NCBI GenBank assembly: GCA_030913685.1 | Contig: CP133187.1 | Coordinates: forward strand, 496,001 to 560,000 | Length of the DNA: 64,000 nucleotides | Reading direction: 5' to 3' | Source of the DNA: Oscillospiraceae bacterium MB24-C1 | GTDB taxonomy: Bacteria > Bacillota > Clostridia > Oscillospirales > Ruminococcaceae | Part shown: positions 45,694-55,495 of the stretch, in pieces | Layout: the number at the start of each line of letters is the position of its first letter | Position numbering within the stretch: position 1 is the first letter of the stretch | Made by a program: the position numbers and the translations under genes | Notes under the pieces: generated by a model | What the model saw: the letters and a program-made list of their open reading frames with translations, nothing else | The model's database searches: none | What the model was told of the DNA's origin: nothing

Positions 45694-48075
45694 ATGGATC
45701 TTTCAATGAGATGGCTTGGCGACTACGTTACGCTAGACGAAATGCCCCCCCGGACATTCTCTGAAGCAATGACCATGTCCGGCTCCAAGGTAGAAGGATA
45801 TACCAAAGAAGGCGAAGATATTGAAAACGTCGTGGTTGGCAAAATTCTTTCGATTGTGCCGCACGGCAATTCCGACCACATGGTAATCTGTCAGGTGGAT
45901 GTCGGCAGCAAGACAGTGCAGATTGTCACGGGCGCTTCCAACCTCAAGGTGGGGGATGTCATCCCTGCGGCGCTCGACGGCGCAACCCTGCCCGGCGGGC
46001 ACAAGATCACCACCACCAAGCTACGCGGGGAATTGAGCGAGGGTATGCTCTGTTCGCTTGCCGAGTTGGGGCTGACCAAAAATGACTTTCCTAACGCGAT
46101 AGAGGATGGTATCTTTGTTATTGACCAGCCCTGCAAGCTCGGCGAAGATATACGCACAGCGTTAGGTCTAAACGATACCATTGTGGAGTTTGAAATCACC
46201 TCCAACCGCCCGGACTGCCTTTCGGTGATCGGTCTGGCACGCGAGGCGGCTGTCACCTTCGGTAAACCGCTGACCGTCAAAGCGCCGGTCGTGGCTAAGG
46301 GCAGCAACGACATCAATGATATGCTCGCGGTTGAGGTCAAAAACCCCGTCCTTTGTCCGCGTTATGTTGCTAAAGCGATCACCAACGTCAAAATCGGCCC
46401 CTCCCCTCTGTGGATGCGCGAGCGACTGCGTGCCTCGGGTGTGCGGCCCATCAATAATATTGTCGATATCACTAACTATGTCATGCTGGAATATGGTCAG
46501 CCGATGCACGCTTTTGACATCAACTGCGTCGTAGGAAAAAAACTGGTTATCCGCAACGCCGAGCCCGGCGAAATGCTGATGACGCTTGACGGCACTGAAC
46601 GTTCTCTCTCGCCTGAAATGCTGGTCATCGCCGACGCAGAGAAGCCCTCCGCAGTTGCAGGCGTTATGGGCGGCGAAAACTCTGGCATTCATGAAGATAC
46701 TGTCACTGTCGTGTTCGAATCTGCCAATTTCCTCGGTAGTTCGGTTCGCACCACCGCCAAAAAGCTCGGCATGAGAACTGAGGCTTCCTCCCGCTTTGAA
46801 AAAGGGTTGGACCCCACCGTTTGCCTGACCGCTGCCGACCGCGCCTGCGAGCTGGCCATTTTGCTCGGTGCCGGCGAACCGGTCAACGGCGCAATTGATG
46901 TGGATAACTCCGCAAAAACCACAACCGTTATCAAGCTGGAAGCGGATTGGATTAATCGCTTCCTTGGTATTTTAGTCCCTCGCGATGAAATGGTTAAGAC
47001 GCTTGAAGCAATCGGTTGCACTGTAAAGGGGGATGACATTACAGCCCCTTCCTGGCGTGCTGACCTTGAACACAAGGCCGATATTGCCGAAGAAATTGCC
47101 CGTTTTTACGGTTATAACAAAATTCCTACCACCTCAATTCAGGGCGGTGTTTATGGTGTTGTAACCGAAGCGCAAAAGCTTGAGAGCCGTGCCGTCAACA
47201 CGCTGTTGGCGCAGGGCATGAGCGAAATTTGCACCTATACCTTTGTTTCTCCCAAAGCGTTTGATTTGGTGCGCCTGCCAGGGAATAGCCCGCTACGCCG
47301 CGCCGTTAAAATTTTGAACCCATTGGGTGAGGATACCAGTGTTATGCGCACCGTCGTTTATCCGTCGATGATGGAAGTGCTCGCGCGTAACTACAATAAC
47401 CGCAACGAATCGGCTGCGCTTTTTGAAATCGCCAAAGAGTTCCTCCCGAAGGAAAGCGCCAACACACTACCTGATGAAAACAAGATGTTCGCTCTTGGCA
47501 TGTACGGTCCCAATTACGACTATTTCTCGCTTAAAGGCATTGTTGAAGTGCTGCTTGAGGTGTTTGGCATCTCGGACTACGATGTCACCGCCGTTACTGA
47601 TAATCCCACCTTCCACCCCGGGCGCTGCGCAGCGATAACCAAGGATGGCCGCCTGATAGGTACCATCGGCGAGGTACACCCCTCCGTCTGCACCAACTAC
47701 GACATGGGCGTGCGCGCCTATATGGGCCGCATTGATCTTGCGGTGCTGTTTGCACTTTCTGATGTCGCTGACCGCACCTATCATCCACTTCCTCGCTTCC
47801 CTGCTTCCACTCGTGATATTGCGCTGCTATGTGATGACGCACTGCCGGTACTAACCATCGAAAAGGCCATCAAGGCCCAGATTGGCGATATTTTGGAATC
47901 GGTTCTACTGTTTGACCATTATAAGGGCGCGCAAATTCCCGAGGGCAAGAAGAGCCTGGCATTCGCTATTTCGATGCGTGCCGCCGATCGTACCCTGACC
48001 GATGCCGAAGTAAATGTGGCTATGGAACGCGCATTAAACGCTGTTTCTGCGCTGGGCGCACAGCTTCGTGCATAA
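45694..48075 (+). CDS. pheT: Phenylalanine-tRNA ligase beta subunit
   Basis: 793 aa with the full domain set: tRNA-binding OB domain (about 40-150), B3/B4 editing region, B5 domain, catalytic-like core and the C-terminal ferredoxin-fold anticodon-binding domain. Starts 17 nt after pheS and forms the alpha2-beta2 enzyme with it. Confidence 0.98.
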   Translation: MDLSMRWLGDYVTLDEMPPRTFSEAMTMSGSKVEGYTKEGEDIENVVVGKILSIVPHGNSDHMVICQVDVGSKTVQIVTGASNLKVGDVIPAALDGATLPGGHKITTTKLRGELSEGMLCSLAELGLTKNDFPNAIEDGIFVIDQPCKLGEDIRTALGLNDTIVEFEITSNRPDCLSVIGLAREAAVTFGKPLTVKAPVVAKGSNDINDMLAVEVKNPVLCPRYVAKAITNVKIGPSPLWMRERLRASGVRPINNIVDITNYVMLEYGQPMHAFDINCVVGKKLVIRNAEPGEMLMTLDGTERSLSPEMLVIADAEKPSAVAGVMGGENSGIHEDTVTVVFESANFLGSSVRTTAKKLGMRTEASSRFEKGLDPTVCLTAADRACELAILLGAGEPVNGAIDVDNSAKTTTVIKLEADWINRFLGILVPRDEMVKTLEAIGCTVKGDDITAPSWRADLEHKADIAEEIARFYGYNKIPTTSIQGGVYGVVTEAQKLESRAVNTLLAQGMSEICTYTFVSPKAFDLVRLPGNSPLRRAVKILNPLGEDTSVMRTVVYPSMMEVLARNYNNRNESAALFEIAKEFLPKESANTLPDENKMFALGMYGPNYDYFSLKGIVEVLLEVFGISDYDVTAVTDNPTFHPGRCAAITKDGRLIGTIGEVHPSVCTNYDMGVRAYMGRIDLAVLFALSDVADRTYHPLPRFPASTRDIALLCDDALPVLTIEKAIKAQIGDILESVLLFDHYKGAQIPEGKKSLAFAISMRAADRTLTDAEVNVAMERALNAVSALGAQLRA

Positions 48076-48130
48076 ATTTCGCTTGTATTCGGGAAACATA
48101 TGTTGTAAGATAGTAGTAAGAGGTGATATT

Positions 48131-48376
48131 ATGCAAGAGCCAACACGCTCCTTTTCTATTTACGAAGACAAAGAAACCGAAGTGCGCAACATTCTAACGG
48201 GGGTTTATGATGCGCTCAAGCAAAAGGGATACAACCCGATAAACCAGATTGTCGGATATATCCTTTCGGAAGATCCCACCTATATCACTACCTACAACAA
48301 TGCCCGCAGCCTTATTCGCCGCATTGACCGGGACGAGCTGCTTCAGATTCTCGTGCGGTCTTATCTTGGCGAGTAG
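48131..48376 (+). CDS. ireB: IreB-family regulatory phosphoprotein (UPF0297)
   Basis: 81 aa from ATG 48131, with AGAGGTGAT upstream. Conserved [18 protein letters not shown] and [34 protein letters not shown]. In Enterococcus IreB is a substrate of the PASTA kinase IreK and modulates cephalosporin resistance. The threonine-rich N-terminus that is phosphorylated there is reduced here. Notable because the PASTA kinase homologue in this window is catalytically dead. Confidence 0.95.
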   Translation: MQEPTRSFSIYEDKETEVRNILTGVYDALKQKGYNPINQIVGYILSEDPTYITTYNNARSLIRRIDRDELLQILVRSYLGE

Positions 48377-48430
48377 GTGTCCGGCTTTATAAGCCGTTAC
48401 AGCGAAATCCACTGAAAGGGGTCGATTTTA

Positions 48431-48727
48431 TTGTCCGAAGCCAAAAAGCAGGTGCTTCCTACTTTTAAAGGGAAGCCATTGGTGCGTTCCGGCAACGTAT
48501 TATACTACGGCGATCCATCCGATAAGTATATTGCCATGATGCAGGTGCTCACTAACAAGAGCTTTGAGGATGTTACGCTTTCAGACCGAGTATCGGTTCA
48601 GATTCTTTCTACCGATGAAACGCTTCACACCAGTCAGCGTGTGATTAAGCGTACTGAAAAAAACGGTCTTTACAAGGCGCTCACCATTGCCACCATCTGG
48701 CTAGAGCGTGCTTTGAACAACAGGTAA
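48431..48727 (+). CDS. Small conserved-looking protein of unknown function
   Basis: 98 aa from a TTG start with AAGGGG about 9 nt upstream. Soluble, basic, with the pattern GNVLYYGDPSDKYIAMMQVL; no family recognised. It lies 54 nt after ireB and ends at a strong terminator, so it probably belongs to the pheST-ireB transcript. Confidence 0.7.
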   Translation: MSEAKKQVLPTFKGKPLVRSGNVLYYGDPSDKYIAMMQVLTNKSFEDVTLSDRVSVQILSTDETLHTSQRVIKRTEKNGLYKALTIATIWLERALNNR

Positions 48728-48737
48728 ACTGGTAGCT

Positions 48738-48770
48738 GGGGCGCGACTGTATTACACAGCCGCGCCCCTT
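48738..48770 (+). terminator. Terminator after the ireB unit
   Basis: GGGGCGCG-a-CTGT/ACAG-c-CGCGCCCC hairpin (48738-48768) with a short T-tract. The region from here to 48969 shows no gene. Confidence 0.75.
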
Positions 48771-48969
48771 CTGATAGAAACAACTTCGCTTGTTTAGTGA
48801 GGCATCTGTAAAAATTGCAACCTATCGCGATATAATTAAGTTCTTTTATCATCATTATTATTTAATCCACGCACTCATTTTCACTGCCAAACCTTATTAC
48901 CAAGTATCAAAATGCATCGACGGTTTGTTTGTGCTCATGGATAAACTCTAATACTAACCGCTACACAAA

Positions 48970-49005
48970 TAAAAGGGGCGGACGAGATTTTCACCTCGTC
49001 CGGCC
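48970..49005 (-). terminator. Terminator of the secreted protein gene at 49022
   Basis: Minus strand: GGACGAG/CTCGTCC stem, then GCCCCTTTTATTTG, directly after the stop codon. Confidence 0.75.
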
Positions 49006-49021
49006 TTGACGTATTTTAAAA

Positions 49022-49651
49022 TTATTTTATCCAACTGCCCAACCAGTTGCTGAAACTTTGCAGAATTCCGGTCTCATCTGTGCTGTCCGCTTCACTGTCT
49101 GCCAAAGAGGAAGCGTCTCCGGGCTGTTCAAGCAGCGCTGCTGCCGAGGTACCATTATTATTTTTAGCGCGATAGATATAGTCTTTTTGTTGGATGCCCG
49201 CATCGGTAAGCGCGTCAATCAGCTCACCGGCAGCCGTGACTACCGCCGCGTTCAATGTTCTTTTTTCCTCTACAGTGAGTGTGGTGTTACTCATACCAGT
49301 TTTCTCTGCCGCTAGGGCGTCCTCATAAGCTTTAAGCAGCTCGGTCAGATCGGCCTGAAGATTGTGATCATCCAAGTCAGCAATTAGCTCCTCAATCGTC
49401 TTAGCATCCAGCGCTTGAAAGGCAAATCTATTTCGTCTGCCACGTCTGCCATCGGTCCATGTATATCCATTACCATGTTTATTCTCTCCTCTGGTCATCA
49501 TCCCCCTCTGCCCCACACCGGCGTTCCCCCACCTGTCAGGTCGCTGATAATTTGATGATCTGCTATCTGCAAAAACACCGACAGCCATTAGAGATATCGC
49601 TAGTACCACACAGACGATCATCACTATAAGTTTTGTGAAAAATTTTTTCAT
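49022..49651 (-). CDS. Secreted protein of unknown function
   Basis: 209 aa. Signal peptide MKKFFTKLIVMIVCVVLAIS with an Ala-x-Ala-like site (GVFADS), then a Gly/Arg/Asn-rich stretch (about 30-75) and a helical part (LDAKTIEELIADLDDHNLQADLTELLKAYEDAL). Start chosen with AAGGAG 10 nt upstream; the frame is open 21 codons further. No family recognised. Confidence 0.7.
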   Translation of the reverse strand: MKKFFTKLIVMIVCVVLAISLMAVGVFADSRSSNYQRPDRWGNAGVGQRGMMTRGENKHGNGYTWTDGRRGRRNRFAFQALDAKTIEELIADLDDHNLQADLTELLKAYEDALAAEKTGMSNTTLTVEEKRTLNAAVVTAAGELIDALTDAGIQQKDYIYRAKNNNGTSAAALLEQPGDASSLADSEADSTDETGILQSFSNWLGSWIK

Positions 49652-49778
49652 CTCATTTACGCTCCTTTTCATGTTTTTGTTTGGGCAATCTGAGTCTTCC
49701 TGTCGTAACAGCATATTTATCCAACAGGTTTGGTAAAATTATAGCGGTCAAATGTGTTATTTTGGTGACAACTGACTT

Positions 49779-49817
49779 AAAAAAATGCCGCCGCAGGCAA
49801 CACACCTGCGACGGCTC
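49779..49817 (-). terminator. Terminator of the MgtC-like gene
   Basis: Minus strand: GCCGTCGCAGG/CCTGCGGCGGC stem followed by ATTTTTTTAAG, right after the stop codon. Confidence 0.85.
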
Positions 49818-49827
49818 AATTATTACT

Positions 49828-50526
49828 TTAAAGCTTCTGTGCAAAGAATAAATTGGGTATATTATTTAGCGACTCAATTAGTAGACTGCGATCTACCTTT
49901 TTGCCGTCGTGATTGACAATAAGTACTGTTGATACATTATTTCCAATCAAACTAACTGTATCGATATAGGTTACATACCAGCCGAGTGAATTAACCACCT
50001 CAATAATTTGCCCCAAGTGTACACTTTGATCATATTCAATAAAAAGCTGGAATTTGTTAGAGTATTTGACATATTGCGCATCTAGACGCTCTATGACCTC
50101 CAGCACCAGATAGAGGAACAAGCACATGATGATGGCACACTCATAAAAGCCAATACCGATAGCAAGTCCCATACAGGCCGAAGCCCAAAGCCCCGCCGCT
50201 GTCGTCAATCCTTTTACTTGATTACGGCCGGTCACCACAATAGTGCCAACTCCCAAAAAGCCGATGCCACTGATGACCTGTGCGCCCAAGCGAGCCGGAT
50301 CCGCCGCACCGTCCATGATGTTTAAGATATATTGGCTCACCATCATGACCGAAGCCGAACCGATACACACCACCAGGTGGGTTCTGAGTCCCGCCGGACG
50401 GCGCTTTTTGCCACGCTCCATGCCAATGATACCACCCAACACTACCGCAAGAGCAAACCGGACAAATATAGAGTATAGTGTCAAGGGCCTAAGTGAATCG
50501 ATAATTACGTCCATTTGTGCCAGCAT
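49828..50526 (-). CDS. MgtC/SapB-family membrane protein
   Basis: 232 aa. Four to five membrane segments with the family signature GGIIGMERGKKRRPAGLRTH and GFLGVGTIV, then a C-terminal ACT-like domain (about 150-230). MgtC proteins modulate ATP synthase or Mg/phosphate homeostasis in several bacteria; the role here is unknown. AGGAGG 7 nt upstream of the ATG. Confidence 0.9.
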   Translation of the reverse strand: MLAQMDVIIDSLRPLTLYSIFVRFALAVVLGGIIGMERGKKRRPAGLRTHLVVCIGSASVMMVSQYILNIMDGAADPARLGAQVISGIGFLGVGTIVVTGRNQVKGLTTAAGLWASACMGLAIGIGFYECAIIMCLFLYLVLEVIERLDAQYVKYSNKFQLFIEYDQSVHLGQIIEVVNSLGWYVTYIDTVSLIGNNVSTVLIVNHDGKKVDRSLLIESLNNIPNLFFAQKL

Positions 50527-50573
50527 CGCTCTTCCTCCTCATCAAAATAAAACCATTTAAATGGCTTACCTGT

Positions 50574-51788
50574 CTACCGCCCGGAAAGTAGCTTTCCAAG
50601 CAATTCATGCGCCTTTGGTACGAATATACCCGTTGCCTGCGCCGTCTTTTCGTTATATGTACGAGGCTGCGTTCCCTGCTGTCCCTTTCGGCAATAAGCG
50701 AATGGAATGGGCGTTCTTGTGTGCGTTTTTAACGCGATTGGTGTCGGGTGGTCGGGTGCGACCATAACCGCCCAATCCTCGCCACTCTGCTCCAGCGCCG
50801 CCATTACCGGTCCGATAATCTGAGAATCAATCTGTTCAATTGACCAAATTTTTTCCTTGAGCTGGGCCTGATGCCCACATTCATCCGGCGCTTCAACATG
50901 GATATAGACAAAATCACAGTCCTCTTGCAATGCCTTGATGGCGGCCTCGCCCTTGCCCTTAAAGTTGGTGTGGTAGTTGCCGGTCGCCCCCTCAACGGGA
51001 ATAACCTTCATCCCCATTGACAGGCCGATGCCCTGTAACAGATCGACAGCGGAAATCATGCCGCCGCGAAGACCAAACTGCTGCTCGAAATTATGGAGCT
51101 TGGGTCGGGTACCCTCGCCCCAGAACCACACCGATGTTGCAGGATTTTTTCCCTGAGCAATGCGGGCTAAGTTGACAGGGTGATTGCGAAAAGCTTCGGT
51201 GGAATAGGCCATCATCTCTAATAGGAGGTCGTGGTTGACCCCTTGGGGCATATTATCTTGGCCGAGTTTTTTGCCAGAAATATCGTGCGGCGGAACGAGC
51301 TTAGCGCCCGTGGAGCCGTCTCTGAGCATCAGACAATGGCGATAGCTAACGCCCGGATGGAACTCAATTTTATCGGAACCAAAACGTTGCTGCATAACCG
51401 CGATAAGCTGCGAAGCCTCGTCGCTGGAAATTTCGCCCGCACAATAGTCGAGCATGGTACGCTCAGACAGCGCCTTTTCGTCCGACAGCGTCACAAGGTT
51501 ACAACGGTATGTTACGTCGTTCTCGCCCAGCGTCACGCCCATACTGACCGCTTCAAGCGGTGAACGACCAGTGTAACACTGCGACGGGTCCACCCCTATG
51601 ATGGACAGATTGGCGATATCGCTACCGGCCGGCAGGTTGTCCGGAACGGTCACACTTAACCCCATAACGCCGTCGGTCGCAATGCGATCCATGTTCGGAT
51701 GTTTGGCTACTTCAAGCGGGGTCTTGCCACCCAGCTCGGCAATCGGCTCATCCGCCATGCCGTCGCCCAAAAAGATTACACATTTCAT
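50574..51788 (-). CDS. apgM: Cofactor-independent phosphoglycerate mutase, archaeal type
   Basis: 404 aa of the alkaline-phosphatase superfamily. N-terminal MKCVIFLGDGMADEP with metal-binding Asp, ANLSIIGVDP carrying the nucleophile-type serine region, and C-terminal VAPDHPTPI with metal-binding Asp/His. Interconverts 2- and 3-phosphoglycerate. Start at 51786-51788 with GGGAG about 12 nt upstream. The neighbour serC uses the 3-phosphoglycerate branch to serine. Confidence 0.93.
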   Translation of the reverse strand: MKCVIFLGDGMADEPIAELGGKTPLEVAKHPNMDRIATDGVMGLSVTVPDNLPAGSDIANLSIIGVDPSQCYTGRSPLEAVSMGVTLGENDVTYRCNLVTLSDEKALSERTMLDYCAGEISSDEASQLIAVMQQRFGSDKIEFHPGVSYRHCLMLRDGSTGAKLVPPHDISGKKLGQDNMPQGVNHDLLLEMMAYSTEAFRNHPVNLARIAQGKNPATSVWFWGEGTRPKLHNFEQQFGLRGGMISAVDLLQGIGLSMGMKVIPVEGATGNYHTNFKGKGEAAIKALQEDCDFVYIHVEAPDECGHQAQLKEKIWSIEQIDSQIIGPVMAALEQSGEDWAVMVAPDHPTPIALKTHTRTPIPFAYCRKGQQGTQPRTYNEKTAQATGIFVPKAHELLGKLLSGR

Positions 51789-51939
51789 TAAAATTCGACA
51801 CTCCCTATTGTAAACAAAAGCGAGACGCCGCAAAACAGACAAAGCCGTTTTTAGAGCATCCCGCCTCTGTAATGATGCTGTTTAGGCTAATGAATTTACG
51901 CCGCCACAGGGCAAATGATAGCCTGCCCTTCAATCGGAC

Positions 51940-53028
51940 TTAGCCGTGCTTTTCTTCAAACGCACGCATAAAGTTAACCAACGTCTCAACGCCCTCATAC
52001 GGCATGTTATTATAGATGGATGCGCGCATACCGCCCAACACCTTATGCCCCTTGAGATTGGACATACCAAGCGCCGACGCCTCTTTAATAAACTGATCAT
52101 CTAACGCCTCATCCCCGGTTCTGAAGACAACGTTCATGATCGAACGGCTGTCCTTTTTAGCACCGGCCTTGAACAGCTTGCTGGAATCAAGATAATCGTA
52201 AAGCAGTGTAGATTTGGCAACATTCCGACGCTGCATCTCAGTAATACCGCCGATGGACTTGATATATTCTAATACCAGCTTGGTGACATAAATGCACCAG
52301 CAGTTGGGGGTGTTATACATCGACTCTTTTTCAGCCATCGTTTTGTAGTTGAGCATCACCGGGGTACCGGAAACAGGTTCCTGAATCAGATCCTCTCGGA
52401 TGATGACCAGAGCCATGCCGGCAGGCGCAATGTTCTTCTGCACGCCCGCATACAGCATACCAAACCGGCTGACATCCAGCGGTTCGGAAAGGATGTTACT
52501 TGAAATATCGGCCACAAGCGGCACATTGCCGGTTTCGGGAATATAGGGGAACTTGGTGCCGTACACAGTGTTGTTAAAACAGATATGCACATAGTCAGCA
52601 TCGGGATTGAGCTTCAGCTCATTCTGTTGCGGAATATGGTCGTATTTTGTCTCTTCCGAGCTTGCTGCAATATTGACTTTAATGAACTTAGCCGCCTCTT
52701 TAGCGGACAGCGCAGAAAAGTTACCGGTCTTCATGTAATCGGCCGTGCCGTTACGCTTTAAGTTAAGTGGCAGCGCCGCAAACTGAAGGCTAGCTCCCCC
52801 TTGCATGAACAACACCTTGTAATTATCGGGAATCTGCATAACTTCGCGAAGAAGCTTTTCTGCATCCTGCGCAATTTCAATGAACGCTTTAGATCGATGA
52901 CTCATCTCCATTACGCACATGCCACTACCGTGGTAATTGTACATGTCGCGATTGCATTCTTCAAGCACTTCGAGGGGCAGCATTGAAGGACCCGCCGAAA
53001 AATTATAGATGCGCTCATACTTTGACAT
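51940..53028 (-). CDS. serC: Phosphoserine aminotransferase
   Basis: 362 aa, PLP enzyme of serine (and B6) synthesis. Conserved YNFSAGPSMLPLEVLEE start, PLP lysine in YAGVQKNIAPAG, and the MRASIYN phosphate-binding motif. GGAGGT before the ATG. No serA or serB nearby in the window. Confidence 0.97.
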   Translation of the reverse strand: MSKYERIYNFSAGPSMLPLEVLEECNRDMYNYHGSGMCVMEMSHRSKAFIEIAQDAEKLLREVMQIPDNYKVLFMQGGASLQFAALPLNLKRNGTADYMKTGNFSALSAKEAAKFIKVNIAASSEETKYDHIPQQNELKLNPDADYVHICFNNTVYGTKFPYIPETGNVPLVADISSNILSEPLDVSRFGMLYAGVQKNIAPAGMALVIIREDLIQEPVSGTPVMLNYKTMAEKESMYNTPNCWCIYVTKLVLEYIKSIGGITEMQRRNVAKSTLLYDYLDSSKLFKAGAKKDSRSIMNVVFRTGDEALDDQFIKEASALGMSNLKGHKVLGGMRASIYNNMPYEGVETLVNFMRAFEEKHG

Positions 53029-53415
53029 CGCTATGACCTCCTAAAATCTGCATTAAATTATGGGTCTGCATCCTATTGATCCTGCTTAAATATTAGCCAG
53101 ACAGCATTCTCTTTAAGATACAGAGTAAAACCAATCAAAATTAAAACCTATAAAATATGCCGGTACAGCCCAACCGGCAAAGGCATCATCACAACCGACC
53201 TTTTATAAGCAAACTCCATTAATTTTGTAAGACAAACCCCATCCTATTTATAACAGTATATGTCGCTGGACAATCAGCGTCAACACCTTGTTTTACAAAA
53301 TGAAAAAGAAAACTAAAGTTATGACAGCTTATACAAAGTTTTAGCCTTTTACAGCGACAAATCTGGGATGATTTCATGCTAGGATAATCCCCTGAGACCG
53401 CATCAGTCAAACACA
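53029..53415. other. Gene-poor intergenic region upstream of serC
   Basis: AT-rich, with no gene I can support. A 65-codon minus frame at 53219-53416 has no ribosome-binding site and no similarity. It should contain the serC promoter but no convincing pair is visible. Confidence 0.4.
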
Positions 53416-53458
53416 AAATACCGCGGCGCTGATATTTTCTACAGCGACAGCGGTATTT
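53416..53458 (-). terminator. Terminator of the THUMP methyltransferase gene
   Basis: AAATACCGC/GCGGTATTT outer stem with an inner CTG/CAG pair; on the minus strand followed by TTTTGTGTTTG. Confidence 0.7.
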
Positions 53459-53473
53459 ATAAAAATGACAAGG

Positions 53474-54589
53474 TCAAAAGAACATATAGAGCTGGCATTT
53501 TAGCATGCCGTTATAGAGCTTTCGGCGGCGACTAGCCTGACGTCCGAATAGATTTTCAAAATTCTCATGCGGGCTGATGATATAATAACTTCTGCCCTCG
53601 CCCGGAACAAATACCCGGCCCATGGTGCGATAAAGCTCCTCAGCCTGATGCAGTTCGAGCATGCGCTGACCATACGGAGGATTGGTCAAAAGAGTAAACG
53701 GCTCCTCGGGCGGAACAAACGATGCGATGTCCGCGACGTCACATTTGATTTTGACATCTACCCCTGCGCGCTGAGCATTGTTTCGGGCTAGTTTAATTGT
53801 GTGCGGATCATTATCTGATCCTATCGCCTGAAAAGTACCCCGGCGTTTAATATTTTCAAAGCTTTCCTGACGTACCTGCTGCCATTCTTCCTTGGGCACA
53901 AGATCCCAAGCTTCGGCCGAAAAACGGCGTTTTAAACCCGGCGCAACGCGAAGCGCCTTGGTTGCCGCTTCAATCAGGAAGGTGCCAGAACCGCAGAACG
54001 GGTCGATCACCAACGTATCCTCACGGACGCGGGCTAGATCGGCGATACCGGAAGCTAGCGTTTCTTTGATAGGCGCAGCATTTGCAGTAGGACGATAGCC
54101 CCGCTTATGCAGTCCGTTACCAGAGGTATCAATCATAATGGTGACAACGTCCCGCATGATGGAAAACTGTATCTGGTGTGCAGGACCAGTCTCTTCCAGC
54201 CATTCCTTGCCATAGTGCTCACCCATACGCTTGGCCACTGCCTTCTTAATAATGGCCTGGCAATCCGGCACACTTTTAAGCTTGGAATTAAGCGACCACC
54301 CCTTGACAGGAAAAGCGTCAACGCTGCCCATATAATTCTCAAAAGGCAACATATAAACACCCTCAAAAAGTTCCTGAAAGCTCTCAGCGCGGAAACCGCC
54401 CACCACAATCAGCACCCGTTCTGCCGTGCGGAGTAAAATGTTTGCGCGCGCAATCATTTGAGGGCTGCCCTTAAAGCAGACCCGGCCATCGGTCACTTCA
54501 ATATCCTGACCGCCAATACGTTTAATCTCACCTGAAAGCACACTTTCCAATCCGAACAGGCATGGACATGCGAGCGTCAAAAAAGCCAT
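53474..54589 (-). CDS. THUMP-domain class I RNA methyltransferase (RlmL/YpsC-like)
   Basis: 371 aa. N-terminal THUMP domain (about 50-155) and a Rossmann methyltransferase domain with DPFCGSGTFLIEAA (SAM-binding) and the catalytic LTNPPYGQRM motif of N-methyltransferases. Probably modifies 23S rRNA guanine (m2G) as in YpsC/RlmL; the exact target is inferred. Follows hpf. Confidence 0.92.
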   Translation of the reverse strand: MAFLTLACPCLFGLESVLSGEIKRIGGQDIEVTDGRVCFKGSPQMIARANILLRTAERVLIVVGGFRAESFQELFEGVYMLPFENYMGSVDAFPVKGWSLNSKLKSVPDCQAIIKKAVAKRMGEHYGKEWLEETGPAHQIQFSIMRDVVTIMIDTSGNGLHKRGYRPTANAAPIKETLASGIADLARVREDTLVIDPFCGSGTFLIEAATKALRVAPGLKRRFSAEAWDLVPKEEWQQVRQESFENIKRRGTFQAIGSDNDPHTIKLARNNAQRAGVDVKIKCDVADIASFVPPEEPFTLLTNPPYGQRMLELHQAEELYRTMGRVFVPGEGRSYYIISPHENFENLFGRQASRRRKLYNGMLKCQLYMFF

Positions 54590-54610
54590 TTTCCCTTCCT
54601 TTCAAATCAC

Positions 54611-54638
54611 GGCAGTGCCCTGAAATCAGGGCACTGCC
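54611..54638. terminator. Hairpin between hpf and the methyltransferase gene
   Basis: GGCAGTGCCCTGA/TCAGGGCACTGCC, perfect 13-bp stem with a 2-nt loop. No T-run follows on the minus strand, so it may be an attenuator or RNA-stability element. Confidence 0.55.
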
Positions 54639-54679
54639 GCACCGGTTAAAATTTATCGGACTATAAACCTTTTGCAGCA

Positions 54680-55207
54680 TTACTGAATGGGCTCAATGAG
54701 TCCATAGCTGTCATCATGACGGCTGTATACGATGTTAATCTTGCCAGTTTCTCCGTTTTCAAAAACGAAGAACTGATGCCCCAGCATGTTCATCTGCAAG
54801 ATAGCCTCGTCAGTTGTCATGGCATGCACAGGGAATTTTTTATGCTTGGCAATATTGAACTCATTCTCCGGCTCGGTGGGCAAATCGGCGGCATCTATGT
54901 TCTCAAACGCTTTCTCGCGCACACGATTAATCAGTTTGGACTTATTTTTAACAATTTGCTTGAATAATATGTCGCAAACAGCCTCCAACGAATCGGAACG
55001 GTCTTGAGTGGTTTTTTCGGATCTAAAAATCATGCCATTTGAAGTGATAGTCACCTCAACGGTGTCGCGGTCGCGTTCATTGGTGACGACGACAACCGCC
55101 TTGGCTTCATCATCGAAGAAGCGATCCAGCTTTTTAAGCTTTTTTTCAATTTTGTCGCGAAAGGAATCCTTAACCGTGGTTTTACGTGCTGTAATCGAGA
55201 TGTTCAT
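54680..55207 (-). CDS. hpf: Long-form ribosome hibernation promoting factor
   Basis: 175 aa: N-terminal S30AE domain (NISITARKTTVKDSFRDKIEKKL...) and a C-terminal dimerisation domain (about 120-175, VHAMTTDEAILQMNMLGHQFFVF). Dimerises 70S ribosomes into 100S particles in stationary phase. AAAGGGGTAC precedes the ATG. Has a strong promoter. Confidence 0.96.
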   Translation of the reverse strand: MNISITARKTTVKDSFRDKIEKKLKKLDRFFDDEAKAVVVVTNERDRDTVEVTITSNGMIFRSEKTTQDRSDSLEAVCDILFKQIVKNKSKLINRVREKAFENIDAADLPTEPENEFNIAKHKKFPVHAMTTDEAILQMNMLGHQFFVFENGETGKINIVYSRHDDSYGLIEPIQ

Positions 55208-55267
55208 AAAAGTACCCCTTTCCTATGCTTTTGATCAGAAAAGCATTCGATGAATTTTGCTGCTTTA

Positions 55268-55296
55268 ATTATAGCACAGAAAAGGGATTTTGACAA
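55268..55296 (-). promoter_or_regulatory. Promoter of hpf
   Basis: Minus strand TTGTCA (55291-55296), 17-nt spacer, TATAAT (55268-55273), about 60 nt upstream of the start. Confidence 0.8.
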
Positions 55297-55351
55297 ATGA
55301 TTTATGCAGACCGTCTGTCGAGCACGCAGATATAATCACGCTTATTATCAC

Positions 55352-55383
55352 AAAAAACTGAAAAAAGGGGATGTACCCCTTTC
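55352..55383 (-). terminator. Terminator downstream of the amidohydrolase gene
   Basis: Minus strand AAAGGGG/CCCCTTT stem with 5-nt loop, followed by TTTCAGTTTTTTG; about 110 nt after the stop codon. Confidence 0.6.
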
Positions 55384-55495
55384 TCCCTTTTTTGATATAT
55401 CGTGCAAGTCTGATGCTTTCGTCACTGCAGCAAACATACCTGATGGTATGTTTTTACTTTCGATAAGAAATTATAAATATCGATATTTTTAATAA

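Noticed and set aside
53219-53416. 65-codon Cys-containing minus frame between serC and the THUMP methyltransferase gene
   Set aside because: No ribosome-binding site, overlaps a terminator, no similarity recognised.
55304-55492. 62-codon plus-strand frame upstream of hpf
   Set aside because: Lies across the amidohydrolase terminator and lacks start signals.
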